Shown: positions 22,001 to 33,426, counted from the stretch's first letter. The stretch is DNA of 64,000 nt from Ciona intestinalis (GCF_000224145.3 NC_020170.2:2847589-2911588), one strand, 5' to 3'. Notes: generated by a model from the sequence alone, not told the origin. Program-made: numbers and translations.

Positions 22001-24896
22001 AATATTTTTGTAATATTTTGTATTATTTTTGCAGTATTTTTAGTAATATATTGACAAAAGTGTTTTTTGTAATATTTTTAGTAAAATGTTGACATAAGAT
22101 TTACTGGGTTTGGGGGTGGACCAATTACAGCCTAAATCCCAGCTTTTCTAAAAAAAGGGGCTCACACACATAGAACAACAAATATCTAACAAATGCATTT
22201 GGAATACCAAATTCGAGATAAAAAGCATTTCATTAAAATACATTTAATGTCACAAATTTTATTTGCATTCAATCCAAATTATACATCATATTAAAAACAA
22301 ACATAATAGAATATAAACTAATACAAACATGAATCAAAATGATACAAAACAAGGCGTTACCTTTAAAACAAGGTCTCTGTGTTCATTTAAAATATGTTGC
22401 TCCGATATTTTTCCTGGAACACACGTTTCAAACAGCGGACTAAGAATTCTTAAAGCTTGCAAACAACCCAACACAGTGTTCCTGTCTGTGTTTCTTTGAA
22501 GTAGGATATCTGAATATAAAAAAATACAAAGTTAAAATGTGCATTGTTTCGATTTTTAAAAAATATTGAGTAAAAAGTAATAAAAATGTACACCTTTTAT
22601 GATACAAAATGTGACCTTACCTATACAAAATCTAACTATAAGTTGTGTTTCAATAGTAATAATTAAATTATTGATTTGCAAACATTAATTGATAAGCATT
22701 AGTTTTTAGCATAAATAATGGTACATGTGTGTGTTTTATTCTTGTTACACCTATTAAATTAAGTACTTCTCCACAATTTTTTTTAGTACACCAGCAACAG
22801 AATTCCATATTTCCTTGTATTACACAGGTAATAAACGTTCATAATTTCTTTAATTTATTTTTACACTTATTGAATTATAAGTACAAAGTACTTCTATACA
22901 TTTTTTTGCCATTTTAACAGAAACAAAAGCTCATAATTTGTTGTGCTACACTAGTATACGATATTCATAATTTCTATTTCTTTAATTGTATTACTCACCT
23001 AATATTGAGTTCATTAAAGGGCCAATTACCAAGTTTTGCTTCCTGCAGTTTAGAATAACAGAGTGGAGACACACACATGCTGTTCGACGCATCGTCGCCG
23101 ATTTGTGAGAGAGATTTTTGAGAAAAGAAGCAAGAAGACCTTGGATTTCTGATTCACTTGCAAAGGGTCCAAGAATTTTAAAGATTTTCTGAAAAAAGGT
23201 TTTTTTTATTAAGCAGTGAAGCCAAAACTATTATAGCAATTAAACAGTAAAAACTTGTTAACATTTTTCATGTTTTTCATTTTATCACATTTTTTCTAGG
23301 TCCTCACTCTGGTCCAAATAAGGGTAGCGAGACACACCGTACGACTTTAGTATTACAAAATAGAACCATTTTAAAAAATGTTTTCTAAGTTGACATTTTA
23401 CATAACCAGTCAAAAAGTGTACAACCTAGCCTATTATAAAATATACAACCCATATCTTCCTCACCACAAGTGATAACCCGAGTGTCTCCTGTACTCCATC
23501 TTCCTCACGTTGGGAGATGCGGCAAAGACATGGGAGGAGATTGAGGATGTAGGGACGACATTTATTCGAGCGGATGTTGTGAGAAAGACGAGAGAAGCGG
23601 TCCAAAGCTGCTCGCAAACTACGAGGGTGACCATTCTAAATGTAAAGGATATTATAAAATGGAATCTTTATATTTTTGTTCTGTTCTATATGGGTGAGCT
23701 TTTATTGGCATGCCATGGGATTTATGATTTGTCCCATTAGCGCGAAAACCTACAGCCTAAAGGGCATAGGCTATATAAGTTGCTATAAATCATTGTGTAC
23801 CAATATATAATTTATTAAATTTAATAACTTAACTTTTGGGACAATAGGCATCATATACCTTCAGATTATAGTCTACCAAAATTATTACAAAATTTTAGGT
23901 TTTAAATATTATCTACAATTTCACCACCTTTTTGATTTCTTTGTAGAGTTCAACCAGTATCTTACTGTTGCTAATTTCATAAAGACCTTTAATGAGACGA
24001 TTTAAACATTCGTTTGCATTAAGCCTCACATCTGCATTGTCATCTGCGCACGATTGTAGCAATGTCTCAACAGAAACAGCTGGAAAATAATACAAAGTGA
24101 TTTAATATAATACTTTTAAATAAAAGTGTTAAACATGGTGCATATGCTTTAGTAGTATGGTCAATAAAAAAATCTGTTTATAAATATTAAATAAAAATGG
24201 TGTGGCATTTGATATGATACTTTTTATAAAAAGTAAGTGCATTGCTATCATACTTGCTTAACAAGCTATATATCTGTATCATAAGGTTTCTAAACAAATT
24301 TGCATGTTTTGCAGAAGATTTGTAATGACTACACGCATGCACATGAAAAAAATAACCAACTAGCACATCGTGTCTGTCAGTGCCATATTAGGCAAATAAA
24401 ACTGTCTTCAATCAAGTATATATGGCGAATAAAACATGATTCTGTCGTTTCTTACCCAGCAAACCAGGATAATCTGCTAAGCTTCTGATTGAAGGAGAAA
24501 TTATTGATTCCAATACAATGTTGCAGTGACTTTGGCGTTCATTTGGAGACTGAAGTGCATCTTTTTGACTGAAAATAGTTATTTTTGTTAAATTTGAAAC
24601 ACTTTATTTTTAATTTTAACGACTTTTGTGTGTTAGGTAGCCTAAATAATATAATAACAGTGTTTTAAAATGCTTAGATTTTTAGGCTTTACCAAAGCAA
24701 CAAGTCTGTTCGTGTGTGTGCATTGTACTATTGCAGCCTTCAAAAATAAAAATAAATCGGAAAATTAAATACAGAATGAGTATTATAAGTTAATGGAAAT
24801 AATGACAATTTAAATGCAAACTGACGTCTTGTCTTCAGAGCTGAGTCCACCATAAAAAAACTTCAGAGCATTGACAGACTTGACTAACTTTTCCAT
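13021..24896 (-). CDS. HTT: Huntingtin, N-terminal half (24 exons)
   Basis: ATG is at 24896-24894. The N-terminus [14 protein letters not shown] matches the human N17 helix (MATLEKLMKAFESLKSF) and goes directly to [10 protein letters not shown] with no polyQ. Exons: 24896-24826, 24568-24456, 24079-23928, 23635-23465, 23188-22999, 22509-22361, 21949-21736, 21423-21048, 20646-20601, 20413-20318, 19779-19661, 19287-19107, 18697-18536, 17972-17662, 17056-16898, 16641-16572, 16245-16095, 15961-15884, 15645-15515, 15170-15024, 14356-14252, 13953-13821 (cut by gap), 13640-13518, 13158-13021; about 1,195 codons. Strong matches to human [96 protein letters not shown]. Exon 21423-21048 is acidic and probably disordered. 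Exon 13953-13821 has one in-frame TGA (13869-13867) close to a gap, likely a sequence error. Confidence 0.95.
13771..13820. other. Assembly gap, 50 N, inside an HTT exon
   Basis: 50 N. It cuts the exon at 13953-13821 immediately after [12 protein letters not shown] (human counterpart QDIGKCVEEILG). Confidence 0.95.
16274..16335 (-). repeat. Short interspersed repeat copy (inverted)
   Basis: Reverse complement reads like CATGGCACATAATAGGTCC..AGACTGGGCCAGG, the same repeat as at 6064 and 20868. It adjoins HTT exon 16245-16095. Confidence 0.4.
17129..17325 (-). mobile_element. MITE copy 3 (inverted), HTT intron
   Basis: Full-length copy in opposite orientation, from GGTGGGGTGGAGAAAGATGG to AACCCCACCCTACTATATA. 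Confidence 0.85.
18022..18215 (+). mobile_element. MITE copy 4, HTT intron
   Basis: Starts GGAGAGTGGGGGAAGACGGG and ends CCCACCCTACTATAT; family core recognisable. Confidence 0.82.
20868..20945 (+). repeat. Short interspersed repeat copy
   Basis: Begins TTGGGGTAATGGGCCAAGTC and continues through CCCAGGTCCTCACGG; same family as 6064, 21500 and 57049. Confidence 0.5.
21500..21572 (+). repeat. Short interspersed repeat copy
   Basis: TGTTGGGATAATAGGCCAGG..CCCGGGTCCCATGGCC; same family as 20868, in an HTT intron. Confidence 0.5.
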
Positions 24897-24908
24897 TATG
24901 TTTGTAAG

Positions 24909-24960
24909 ACTAAATAAAGCTTAGCATTCGCGGTACGTTCTCACATTGCAAATGTTTATT
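24909..24960 (-). promoter_or_regulatory. Possible spliced-leader acceptor 13 nt upstream of the HTT start, with upstream AATAAA
   Basis: On the minus strand GCTTTATTTAG ends at 24910, leaving TCTTACAAACATA before the HTT ATG. Farther upstream, GTGAAATAAACA (about 24952-24963) gives an AATAAA. A polyadenylation signal followed by a near-start acceptor is the arrangement seen between genes in Ciona operons processed by SL trans-splicing. Inference only; an ordinary 5' UTR intron would look the same. Confidence 0.35.
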
Positions 24961-25086
24961 TCACACAAAGCTATAATCCTGTAAAATTGCACGTGTAAGT
25001 ATTAAATACATTAATAACAGAAAGAATATAAATAATATTAAAACTACAATTGAAAAAAACGTCATTTTGCCAAAATTATACATATT

Positions 25087-25278
25087 TCAGTGTTTCATGA
25101 CATATTTTACGCTACATTTCAATATACGTTTTTCCAGTAGCCAATCGTACGTTCTGCCGCCAAAATCGCAAGAAACAATCTCGTTCTTCAACGTTAATAT
25201 TCGACACACCTTCTTCCACTGGTCTATTCCAATATGACTTATTGACTGTAGATTTTCTACAACGTTAATATTCGGCAT
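25087..25278 (-). CDS. Small unrecognised ORF upstream of HTT (63 aa)
   Basis: Encodes a mostly polar 63-residue protein beginning MPNINVVENL, with IDQWKKVCRIL and CDFGGRTYDWLLEKR in the middle. I do not recognise the family and see no signal peptide or membrane helix. Composition (charged, Trp-containing, no low complexity) is more protein-like than the neighbouring chance ORFs. It sits on the HTT strand, 190 bases upstream of the HTT start, with an AATAAA between them, and 406 bases downstream of the PLPP stop. It could be a small gene in a run of co-oriented genes or a chance frame. Confidence 0.3.
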   Translation of the reverse strand: MPNINVVENLQSISHIGIDQWKKVCRILTLKNEIVSCDFGGRTYDWLLEKRILKCSVKYVMKH

Positions 25279-25684
25279 ACGTTCTCCTAGACCTGGTCCA
25301 ATGGTACTTATTCAGTACAAACTTTGTCACTGTAGTACCAAAGCGATGTTGACACAGAAGCCATTACAGACAAACTGTACCAAACGCAAATGTATTTGCC
25401 AGTATAAAGTAAAACATTTGAATATGTAAAAATGTTCAATAAGTGGTAGCCGCTTCCATTTAGATTATGTTCCATATAACACCAGCTGCATAAAAACAAA
25501 GAATATAGTAGCGACACTGATGAATAGATAAACTTTTACCAGTGATAACACAAAAAAATGAACAACAGACTCTTAAACAAAAGTAATGGCTAGAATTGGT
25601 AAAAGTTTAGCAGATGTACACACAACCAGTTGCACAAATTAAAGCAGGGCACCCGAATTGAACTAGTGAACGGCAGTACATATT

Positions 25685-27300
25685 TCACATGACTTTGGTT
25701 CCACCAGATACCACTTCATACAGGTTGGAACTAGATTTCACTTGAGGTAAACTGTCCATGTATGGAACACTGCATTCTGGGGAGCTAAGAGGTGGGTAGT
25801 ACTGTCGATATCCAAGATATGCTATGCTCAAACCCATGATTGATCCAACTGTTACATCTACAAATCAAACATTAAAGTTTGGGTGTCTACTGATTATATA
25901 TATGTAAACCAACAAATATACGTCTACACACCCACCTTGCCAGTGGTGCATGTAGTCACAAGTTCTGCTAATAGCTGTCAGTGCTGCAATGAGCAGGGGA
26001 ATCAGACACGCACAAAGCCTCCATGACTTACCCTGGCCACCAGTTGAGAAACACTGCAGCTTTCCAGCTATGTAAAAAGCACAGAATCCAAGGCTTACAA
26101 ATGCAACTGAAATTAAAATCAATCAGTTCAGTTACAAAATGGTAGAGAGAAAATAAATCATTTTTTATACTATAACAAATGTATATAGGTTTCATATTTT
26201 TACTTATAAGAGGTATGAAAATACAATAGGCCTACATGAAGAATGTCCACTCGGAAAACTTTTTCTTCCTTCTATGATAGTTTCACTATCACCAGTGCAA
26301 AGTAAATTGTATGTTGATGGTTGACCCTCAGGTAGAACACCATCTTTAAAACACCTGTTTTAAAAAGACACATTTTAACCAATGATTTATCACTTGAAGA
26401 AAAAAAAGACTGGTATTTTATAATATGGTGATCCATAGCCGTAATAAGTACATTTACAAATAGGGTTGTCTGTTAACTCTGCACATTTATATTCGTCTTG
26501 GTATTATATGAGTTAACTGGTAGAGTTAAAGTATAAAATACAATCCACCATATTCAAGCATCAGTATATAAAACAAATATATATAAAACAATGCATTTAA
26601 ATCACCTAAAGAAAAAGTCAGGTCTAGGTCTTCCCACTGTAAGCTTAACAGCATTGGTGAGCACTCCATTGATGACAAGGCATAATGTTGAAGATAAAAA
26701 AGCAGGAACAAGATCATTTCGCATCCCGATTCCACTGAAGATGAGGATTGTGATGGGAGGAGAAAGAGTTGTGATCAACTGAAGAAGATCAACATTTATA
26801 ATAGTGGTAAACAGGATTTATCCGACACAACAACAATGTATACAATTTTTTTATATATGGAAACACATTGTACAAAAATATTAACCAGCATAGGATGCAT
26901 ACATATAGCTTTAGAGTAGAGACTCTTGGATTTAGAGATATAGGATTTTTGTACAACCACCATTCTTCTGGTTGGATCAATCTTTCAAATGGTTCTTGCA
27001 CTTCCGTATACCTGAAAATAAAGCTTTGAAACTTATTTTTACAAATGGCTGATTTAATGTTTGGCAAAATAATACAAACTAAAAATACCTTAGTAGTTAA
27101 CATTTCTTGCAGTATCTAGTTGTTTTTACATTTGTATTTTTAAAATTACTCTGTACAGCAAATATGTGTCTAAATAAAGTAAAAATTCAAAAACATAGTA
27201 ATACTACTAATACTTACATAAACACCCCAATCAAGACAAGTCTGATGAGCACTTCACTAAAAATATAAAACGCTCGGTTTCTTAAGCAGATTGAAGCCAT
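25685..27300 (-). CDS. PLPP4/5: PLPP4/5-type phospholipid phosphatase (275 aa, 6 exons)
   Basis: Exons 27300-27218, 27011-26903, 26778-26606, 26354-26236, 26106-25936, 25857-25685 join in phase to 828 nt. This PAP2-superfamily integral membrane enzyme removes phosphate from phosphatidic acid and related lipid phosphates. Family marks are [16 protein letters not shown] near the N-terminus, [15 protein letters not shown] (catalytic motif 1), then [11 protein letters not shown] (motif 2), then [13 protein letters not shown] (motif 3 with the catalytic His). These fit the KxxxxxxRP / PSGH / SRxxxxxHxxxD pattern, and the spacing and QYYPPL-type tail match human PLPP4 and PLPP5. The enzyme looks intact, with five or six predicted membrane helices. 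The start is chosen because [22 protein letters not shown] aligns with the PLPP5 N-terminal helix. An upstream ATG frame (27571) followed by a donor could be an alternative first exon. Confidence 0.9.
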
Positions 27301-27776
27301 TACAATGATATACTGCTAACCAATGGGGCATTTGTACTAGGATTGGGCTTTTAAATTATATAAAAAAAAAACAAGATTTAGAAAAAGCAAATTTGATACT
27401 CTGATATTAAATGAAAAAAAATAAATAAATGCTAAAAAGACTTGAAAAAAGGCATCAATAAAATACCATATAGAACATACATATAGCTACTAGGTTATAC
27501 CTACTACTAACAAATTACCAATAAGTAGGACATTTACGAGCATACGGCCATGTATTCTGTGTATTATGCGCCATCTTGTTTTACACGTATTTTTAACACA
27601 TACAGGGGATTTCCCTACGCAAAAAGTGATGCAGATTACAGCTATGTGGCCGAGAAATTAAATCAAGTGTTTTAAACAGGATCTCCTTCACACACAATGC
27701 GCATAAAACCGCATTTTTCAGTAACATACGAAATGCTTTATATTTCGCTCCCCCCAAAAAAACAAGTCGGTGTAAG

Positions 27777-27851
27777 GACGTCATGTCATTTTGAAGTGAC
27801 GTACGTATACCTGACGTCACTCTTTCATGACGTATCAGGATTCTGATGTCA
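27777..27851. promoter_or_regulatory. Cluster of CRE/ATF-type sites
   Basis: Five TGACGT-like elements in 75 bp: GACGTCAT at 27777, TGACGTAC at 27797, a full palindrome TGACGTCA at 27812-27819, TGACGTAT at 27828 and TGATGTCA at 27844. They lie 480-550 bases upstream of the PLPP start and 1.2 kb upstream of the P450, in a stretch less AT-rich than its surroundings. Recognition by CREB/ATF-type bZIP factors is an inference from the motif. Confidence 0.55.
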
Positions 27852-28755
27852 CAACACTTAACCACAAAGGACTGAAAATAACTAAGCGAAATTTAAACGC
27901 CCGGTTACACTGTTAAAAAAATTAAGTTTATCTTTTAATGTGTTTAAATAAATCAGCCGTCTTTGTAGCTAAATTGAATTACATAAGTACACGCCTGAGT
28001 AACAGTTTGGCATTCACGTCGGTTCGCGTCTACAGTTCAACATCCAAACCCACAGTCACGTGTTCGAAAGTCACCCTCACGGTTTACCACACACACACAC
28101 AACCAAACAGCGTGAAGATTGCTGGAGCGTATGCAACGACGCAATACTGAAAAGCCACACCTGTATCGCTGTATGGGTACTGTTTTATTTTCGTAGATTG
28201 ATAAAACTTGTTTATTTCGTTGACAGGCTACTTTAAAGTCAGAAAATCATTGATTAGTTTGCAGGCTGGTAGAAGAAATGCCGACCGGTTGATTATTTAC
28301 GTGAGTAAGTGACATAAATTTGCACAATGAACTTCTATTAAGCAGACACGTATATACTCCGAGTACACATTAGCTGTTATGCTTTTAGTTGCATGGGGAC
28401 ATATTGCTTTTGGAACTAAGGACGGACGGAATAACTGAGAGTAGAAAGGAAGTTGACACAACGCAAAGGCGATGCTTTTAGTTTATTTTAAAGTTAAATC
28501 ATTGTGTGAAACATTAATAATGTTGTACTACATAGAAGTTTCAGTGACGATGTTCAACTTGATGGTTATACATTAACACGAGAAACTCATGTAGGAAGCA
28601 CTCAGCTTTATATTTACAATGTTCTTGGTTAAACATTGTCCCAGACATGGAAAGTTTTATGGGATATTGTAAAGGAACTAAAATTCTTATACTGTCAGCA
28701 GAAAACGATTTTTTCGTATGCTAGTTGAGAATATCAAACTTTTAGCCTCAGCATT
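27852..28755. other. Intergenic region between PLPP and P450
   Basis: Contains a 70-codon plus-strand frame (27938-28150) with no recognisable motif and a CA run near 28089. No gene is supported. Confidence 0.4.
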
Positions 28756-28953
28756 TATAGTAGGGTGGGTGTAGATGGGACATCTTTTCTTTATATTTTC
28801 TCGTCTCATTTGATAGTAAATAAAGAACATTTAAAGAATTATAAAACCGTATCCTCACGACATTCTATAGACCATTGTTAAATGTTTAAAACACAATCAG
28901 GATATGTATATTATGTGCTAAAGGTTTCCCATCTTCCCCCACCTTACTATATA
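28756..28953 (+). mobile_element. MITE copy 5, just upstream of the P450 start
   Basis: TATAGTAGGGTGGGTGTAGA to CCCCCACCTTACTATATAC. Its right end is about 76 bases before the P450 ATG. Confidence 0.85.
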
Positions 28954-29029
28954 CGCAAAGATCTTACATATATATTTAGAAAGTGTTGCAGAAACTGGCC
29001 TTGTCATTACAAGAAACGAAATTAGAAAA

Positions 29030-32000
29030 ATGCTGTTTCATTTAATGAGTGGCGTTAGCGTTTGCTTATCGGTTGTATTTTTCACTGGCTTCCTTGCTTT
29101 GTGTTGCTGGTACAAGCGGCCGAAGAACTTTCCACCAGGACCAAGAGGTGTTCCTTTTCTGGGAGTCATACCATTTCTTGGCAATTATCCAGCACGTGTA
29201 ATGCAAAAATGGAGCAGAAAGTATGGTCCTGTGATGTCTGTACGTATGGGGAGCCGGGACTTGGTGGTGCTTAATAATCATGAAAATATACAGAAGGTAA
29301 TTGTAGTGGAGTGGGAGACACCTTCCCATTCTATTTTCCCGCCCCATTTGGTGGTAAAGAACATTCAAAGAATTATAAAACCTTATTCGCACGACTCCGA
29401 TAGACCGTTGTTAATGGTTTAAAAAAAACGATCGTATATTAGGATATTATGTCCCACAGGTGTCCCACCTTACCCCACGGTACTATATAAAATAAACTTG
29501 GTGTATAAGCGTCAAATGAAATTACTTCCAACAGGCATTAGTGATGCAAGGTCAAATTTTCTCTGGAAGGCCAAACATGCCGGCATTAACCCAGGTAACA
29601 GATGGACTTGGTTTGGCTACCATAGACTATACTGATCATTGGAAAACTCAACGTCGGTTCGGGCAAACTACTCTGAGAGGGTGAGTCAAACGGATGTACA
29701 GTCATTACTGTCAAATTCATTGACGTATAAAGATTTAGATTGTTACATTTGGGTAAATTAAACATAAAGTGATATAGCAGGGAGGGGAAGATGTGACACC
29801 TTTATCACATATTATCTAAATATCCGGACAATTAACGACGGTCCATAAGAAGTATGTGTTTACTTTCAAATGGGACAAAAAAATATAGTTAAACTGTGCC
29901 CTTTCTCCTCACCCACTATATTACCTGCTTTACTTATAAGGTTTGGTGTTGGCAAGCGAAGCATGGAAGATCGCATTGTGGAAGAAGTCGAATACTTGAA
30001 CAATGCTATTCGTTCACATAACGGAAAACCATTCGACATACTGGTAAGCCACCTCATAGGAATCCTCCAACACATGACATAGGAATCCTCCAACATATAG
30101 AGTTAGACTATTATAGAGGGTGGGGTGAAAATGGGCAACTTTTCATTCTATTTCTTGTCCCATTTGGTAGTATAAACAAAGAAGATTTCAACAGTTATAA
30201 AACCATATTCACACGACTTTCATATAGACCGTTGGTAATTATTTAAAACACGATCATGGTATGTTTGAATAAAATTTGCTAATTTTGTCTCATCTTACCC
30301 CACAGTACTATATGCGTCAACTTTCTAACTGCAAATAAAACCATTATACAGGGCATTCTAGGAAATGCTGTTTCCAACAATACTTGTAGCGTTGTTATGG
30401 GAAGAAGATTTGACTACGATAATGAAAGATTCAAAAAGATAATAGCAACACTTTCAGGGCTGTATGTCACTTTATCCAACACCAGCATACATAATAACTT
30501 GTTAATATACAAACTGCCACAGGTTTACTAACCCGAAATCGAACTCTACAATTATTCTTGTTTTGTTCATGCCATTTTTGATGAAGATTCCCCCATTTTC
30601 TTGGATCAACAACAAACGAGTGGATGGCATTAATGAGATTAAACGTAAGTTATCTTCATGCTATATTTGGGGTAACTCTCTTTAAAGACGTCTCCTCCGT
30701 TATCCAGGTCATTGCTTTACGCAGTATTAGAAGTTTAGCTGGAAAATATTTGAACATAAATGGCTCATATATTTGTCTGCTAGGTGCAGCGACCACGTTT
30801 ATTTTCTTTCAATTAAAAGTAAATATGTTTTTAACTGTAAGCGTCTTTAAACAACTGTTGTTTTCACACGATATCGTGTTATTTCGCTTAAATTATTTCT
30901 AAGTTTTCGCCACCGTATTAACAGACAAATAAAGTTAATATTATTAATATACTGTAAATTATTTTATTTACAGTATATATTTGATTAGGGCTACTGAGAG
31001 AAATTGTTCATGAACACGAGTTGAGATTTGATAAAGATGACGTTCGAGACTTTATGGATGCTTTTATTGCTGAGCAAAAAAAGAATGACAAGCATTCGTC
31101 ATTCACGGTAAGCATAAAAATTACACGTTGTAAATAATCACGTAAAGATGACAGAAATTATAATTCGGTTTATTTCTTAATATTAAAAGAGAACTGAATT
31201 GTAAATAATAGATTTCAAGTAAAATTCCGTATGTTAAAAAGGTGGCGTATTTTTTAAATTTTAGTTTTGAAATTGCGGGAGCATCTTGTTTTTATAAATG
31301 GTTTTACGATTGGTTTATAATGTAACACAAGGAACAATAAACAGTTTCTATTTATTCAAACTGTTGAGGTGGTCTGCAGAACAGAAAGATGTGCGTTGTA
31401 CTTTTTGTATTATGACACCTGTGTCTTAACAAACACAGTTTCTCTGTCGATTCATTTTACCTTTTATGAGTGAATATCACAGAAATTAAAAAGAGTAGAA
31501 CGCGCAACTGCCCAAAAACGTGATATATTCTTTTTTCTATTCACGTGATCGCCAACTCCGTTCCCATTTCGCTTGGTCTCCATTGTAAAAGATAGGCGCA
31601 TAGTAGTTTTAAGAGGTTTTAGCTGTTTATTTTAAAAACTACACCAATTGTTCAAGTTTATTAGGCCAGTTTAGTTATTTGGTAGGTTAACGCTTACAGT
31701 TTACCACTTGTTTAGGAAATTTAAATATTTAATAAATTTAATTAAAAACCTTCAAAAAACGGGTTGTTAAAAATATATATATATATATTAGAAAATAGTT
31801 GTTTTACCCTATGACTTAAAATTAAGTCAAAACACGAAGAAAAACTACATAAAACGCCCTCGATTCCATTGACTACGATGGTAAACGGAAACGACCCGCG
31901 AAAGAGAGAGACTGTATGGCCTTTCTCCTTTGTCAACATTGGAGATACGCGTTCTATTTTTTTTATTTCTGTGGTGAATACATGGTGATTCAATTTTATT

Positions 32001-33089
32001 TTAGGATCTACAACTGTTGCAATATGTTCGGGACTTGTTTGTTGCTGGGACAGAAACGACAACCAGTACACTAAGGTGGTCAATCCTGTGTTTGATTCAT
32101 AATCCGGAGAAGCAAGAAAAACTACGAAAAGAAATCTATAAAGTTACGGGTAAATTTCTAAATCAAGGGGTATGTTGGTGTTCTAAATGATAAAGTTACT
32201 TTTAAATAGGCCAGGATAGGGTACCGGCGATGAGTGACAAAGCTCAGATGCCTTACACTTGCGCGTTCATGCAGGAAGTTTTTAGATACCGCACTCTGGT
32301 TCCCTTAAGCTTATTTCATGCAACAAATGATGATGTAAGCTTGAATGGATACCGTATCCCGAAAGGAACAACAGTAAGAATTGTATATATATGCTGTACT
32401 TAATATAATGGTAGTAGGATGGGAAAGATGAGACACTTTTTGATTCTTTCGTCCCATTTGGTAGTAAACACAGCGGATCGTTTGAAGATTTTAATCCATA
32501 TGCTCACGGCTCCCATAGACCGTTGTTAGTTGTTTAAAACACGATACAGATATTTTAATCTTACGTTCTAAAGATGTCCCATCTTACCCCACCCAACTAG
32601 ATATACAATATTCGTATCATGTTACATTAGACCCAACTTAACTTGTGCCAGAACTGTGGTTGTATATTTACTTATCCTCCCGTATTTATAAATCATATTA
32701 TGGGAATCAAAGCGTGTCTTGCTTTGTTTCTCGTTAATGCTTATAGGATAAATTAATTAATAAATATACAGGTATTACCTAACCTATGGGCGGTACACAA
32801 CGATCCTGATGTGTGGGACGAACCAAGCAAGTTTAAACCTGAGCGCCATCTCGATGAGAAGGGAAACTTTGTTCAGTCTAAACACGTGATACCTTTCTCG
32901 GTGGGTCCACGTCAGTGCTTGGGAGAACAACTAGCTCGAATGGAAATCTTCATCTTCCTGGTTTCAATGGTTCAGAAGTTTGAGTTTCTTCCGGATCCGA
33001 ACGAACCGAACCTTCCAGAAATTGAAAATGGGTCGTGTGGTACTGTGTTTGTTCCTTTCCGGTTTAAGCAAATTGCAAAGATGAAGTAA
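29030..33089 (+). CDS. CYP2-clan cytochrome P450 monooxygenase (497 aa, 9 exons)
   Basis: Exons 29030-29296, 29535-29680, 29941-30043, 30352-30461, 30523-30644, 30989-31107, 32005-32149, 32210-32373, 32772-33089 join in phase to 1,494 nt. The protein opens with a hydrophobic anchor followed by the proline-rich hinge PPGPRGVPFLG, as in microsomal P450s. The C-helix WKTQRRFGQTTLRG is present. The I-helix AGTETTTSTLRW supplies the oxygen-activating T, the K-helix ExxR is EVFR, the meander region is PERHL, and the heme loop FSVGPRQCLGE carries the axial cysteine. Nine exons and overall motifs fit the CYP2 clan; I cannot name the subfamily or substrate. AATAAA is at 33155-33160. Introns 1, 2 and 3 are largely filled by MITE copies. 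Confidence 0.93.
29302..29489 (+). mobile_element. MITE copy 6, fills most of P450 intron 1
   Basis: Starts five bases after the exon 1 donor and covers 188 of the 238 intron bases. Ends CCCCACGGTACTATATA. Confidence 0.82.
29774..29932 (-). mobile_element. MITE copy 7 (inverted, shortened), P450 intron 2
   Basis: About 160 bp; its TCTCCTCACCCACTATATTA end lies 8 bases before the exon 3 acceptor and supplies its pyrimidine-rich tract. Confidence 0.75.
30112..30313 (+). mobile_element. MITE copy 8, P450 intron 3
   Basis: TATAGAGGGTGGGGTGAAAA to CCCCACAGTACTATATG; covers about 200 of 308 intron bases. Confidence 0.8.
31108..32004 (+). other. P450 intron 6, no additional gene
   Basis: 897-base intron. 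A 113-codon minus-strand frame (31742-32083) overlaps exon 7 in antisense and is not supported as a gene. Confidence 0.5.
32408..32604 (+). mobile_element. MITE copy 9, P450 intron 8
   Basis: GGTAGTAGGATGGGAAAGAT to TACCCCACCCAACTAGATAT, with the family core slightly diverged. Confidence 0.78.
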
Positions 33090-33426
33090 TTTAATAATTT
33101 AACCAAAAAATGTTTATAAGTGTTAATTGTGTCTAATTTTTGCATACATATGTAAATAAATTAATTGTATATAATACAATAATTTGTTATTTTGTTAATT
33201 TTTTGTAATTGTAAATGCAAGAAAACAGTCATATCCTATCGGTTTTAGGTTCATAGACAATAAGTTTAAAAAAGGAGTACACAAAGGTAATATTTAATAG
33301 GATCAAATCGTGTTCTTGGCGGTTGAATGCCTATTTTTGTTTGACCTCGCATGTCGCAATAGCTCGTAGGATTATAACACCTCATGTCGCGCACAATATT
33401 GCGCGGCAATCTCTTCTCTGGTGATA

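Noticed and set aside
27593-27865. 90-codon minus-strand ORF upstream of PLPP
   Set aside because: No recognised domain; overlaps the CRE-rich promoter-like segment. It could be 5' UTR.
27938-28150. 70-codon plus-strand ORF between PLPP and P450
   Set aside because: Serine/threonine-rich, no motif, no following exon recognised.
29297-29422. Continuation of P450 exon 1 frame into intron 1
   Set aside because: The extra codons are MITE-derived; the GTAATT donor at 29297 gives the conserved joint to exon 2.
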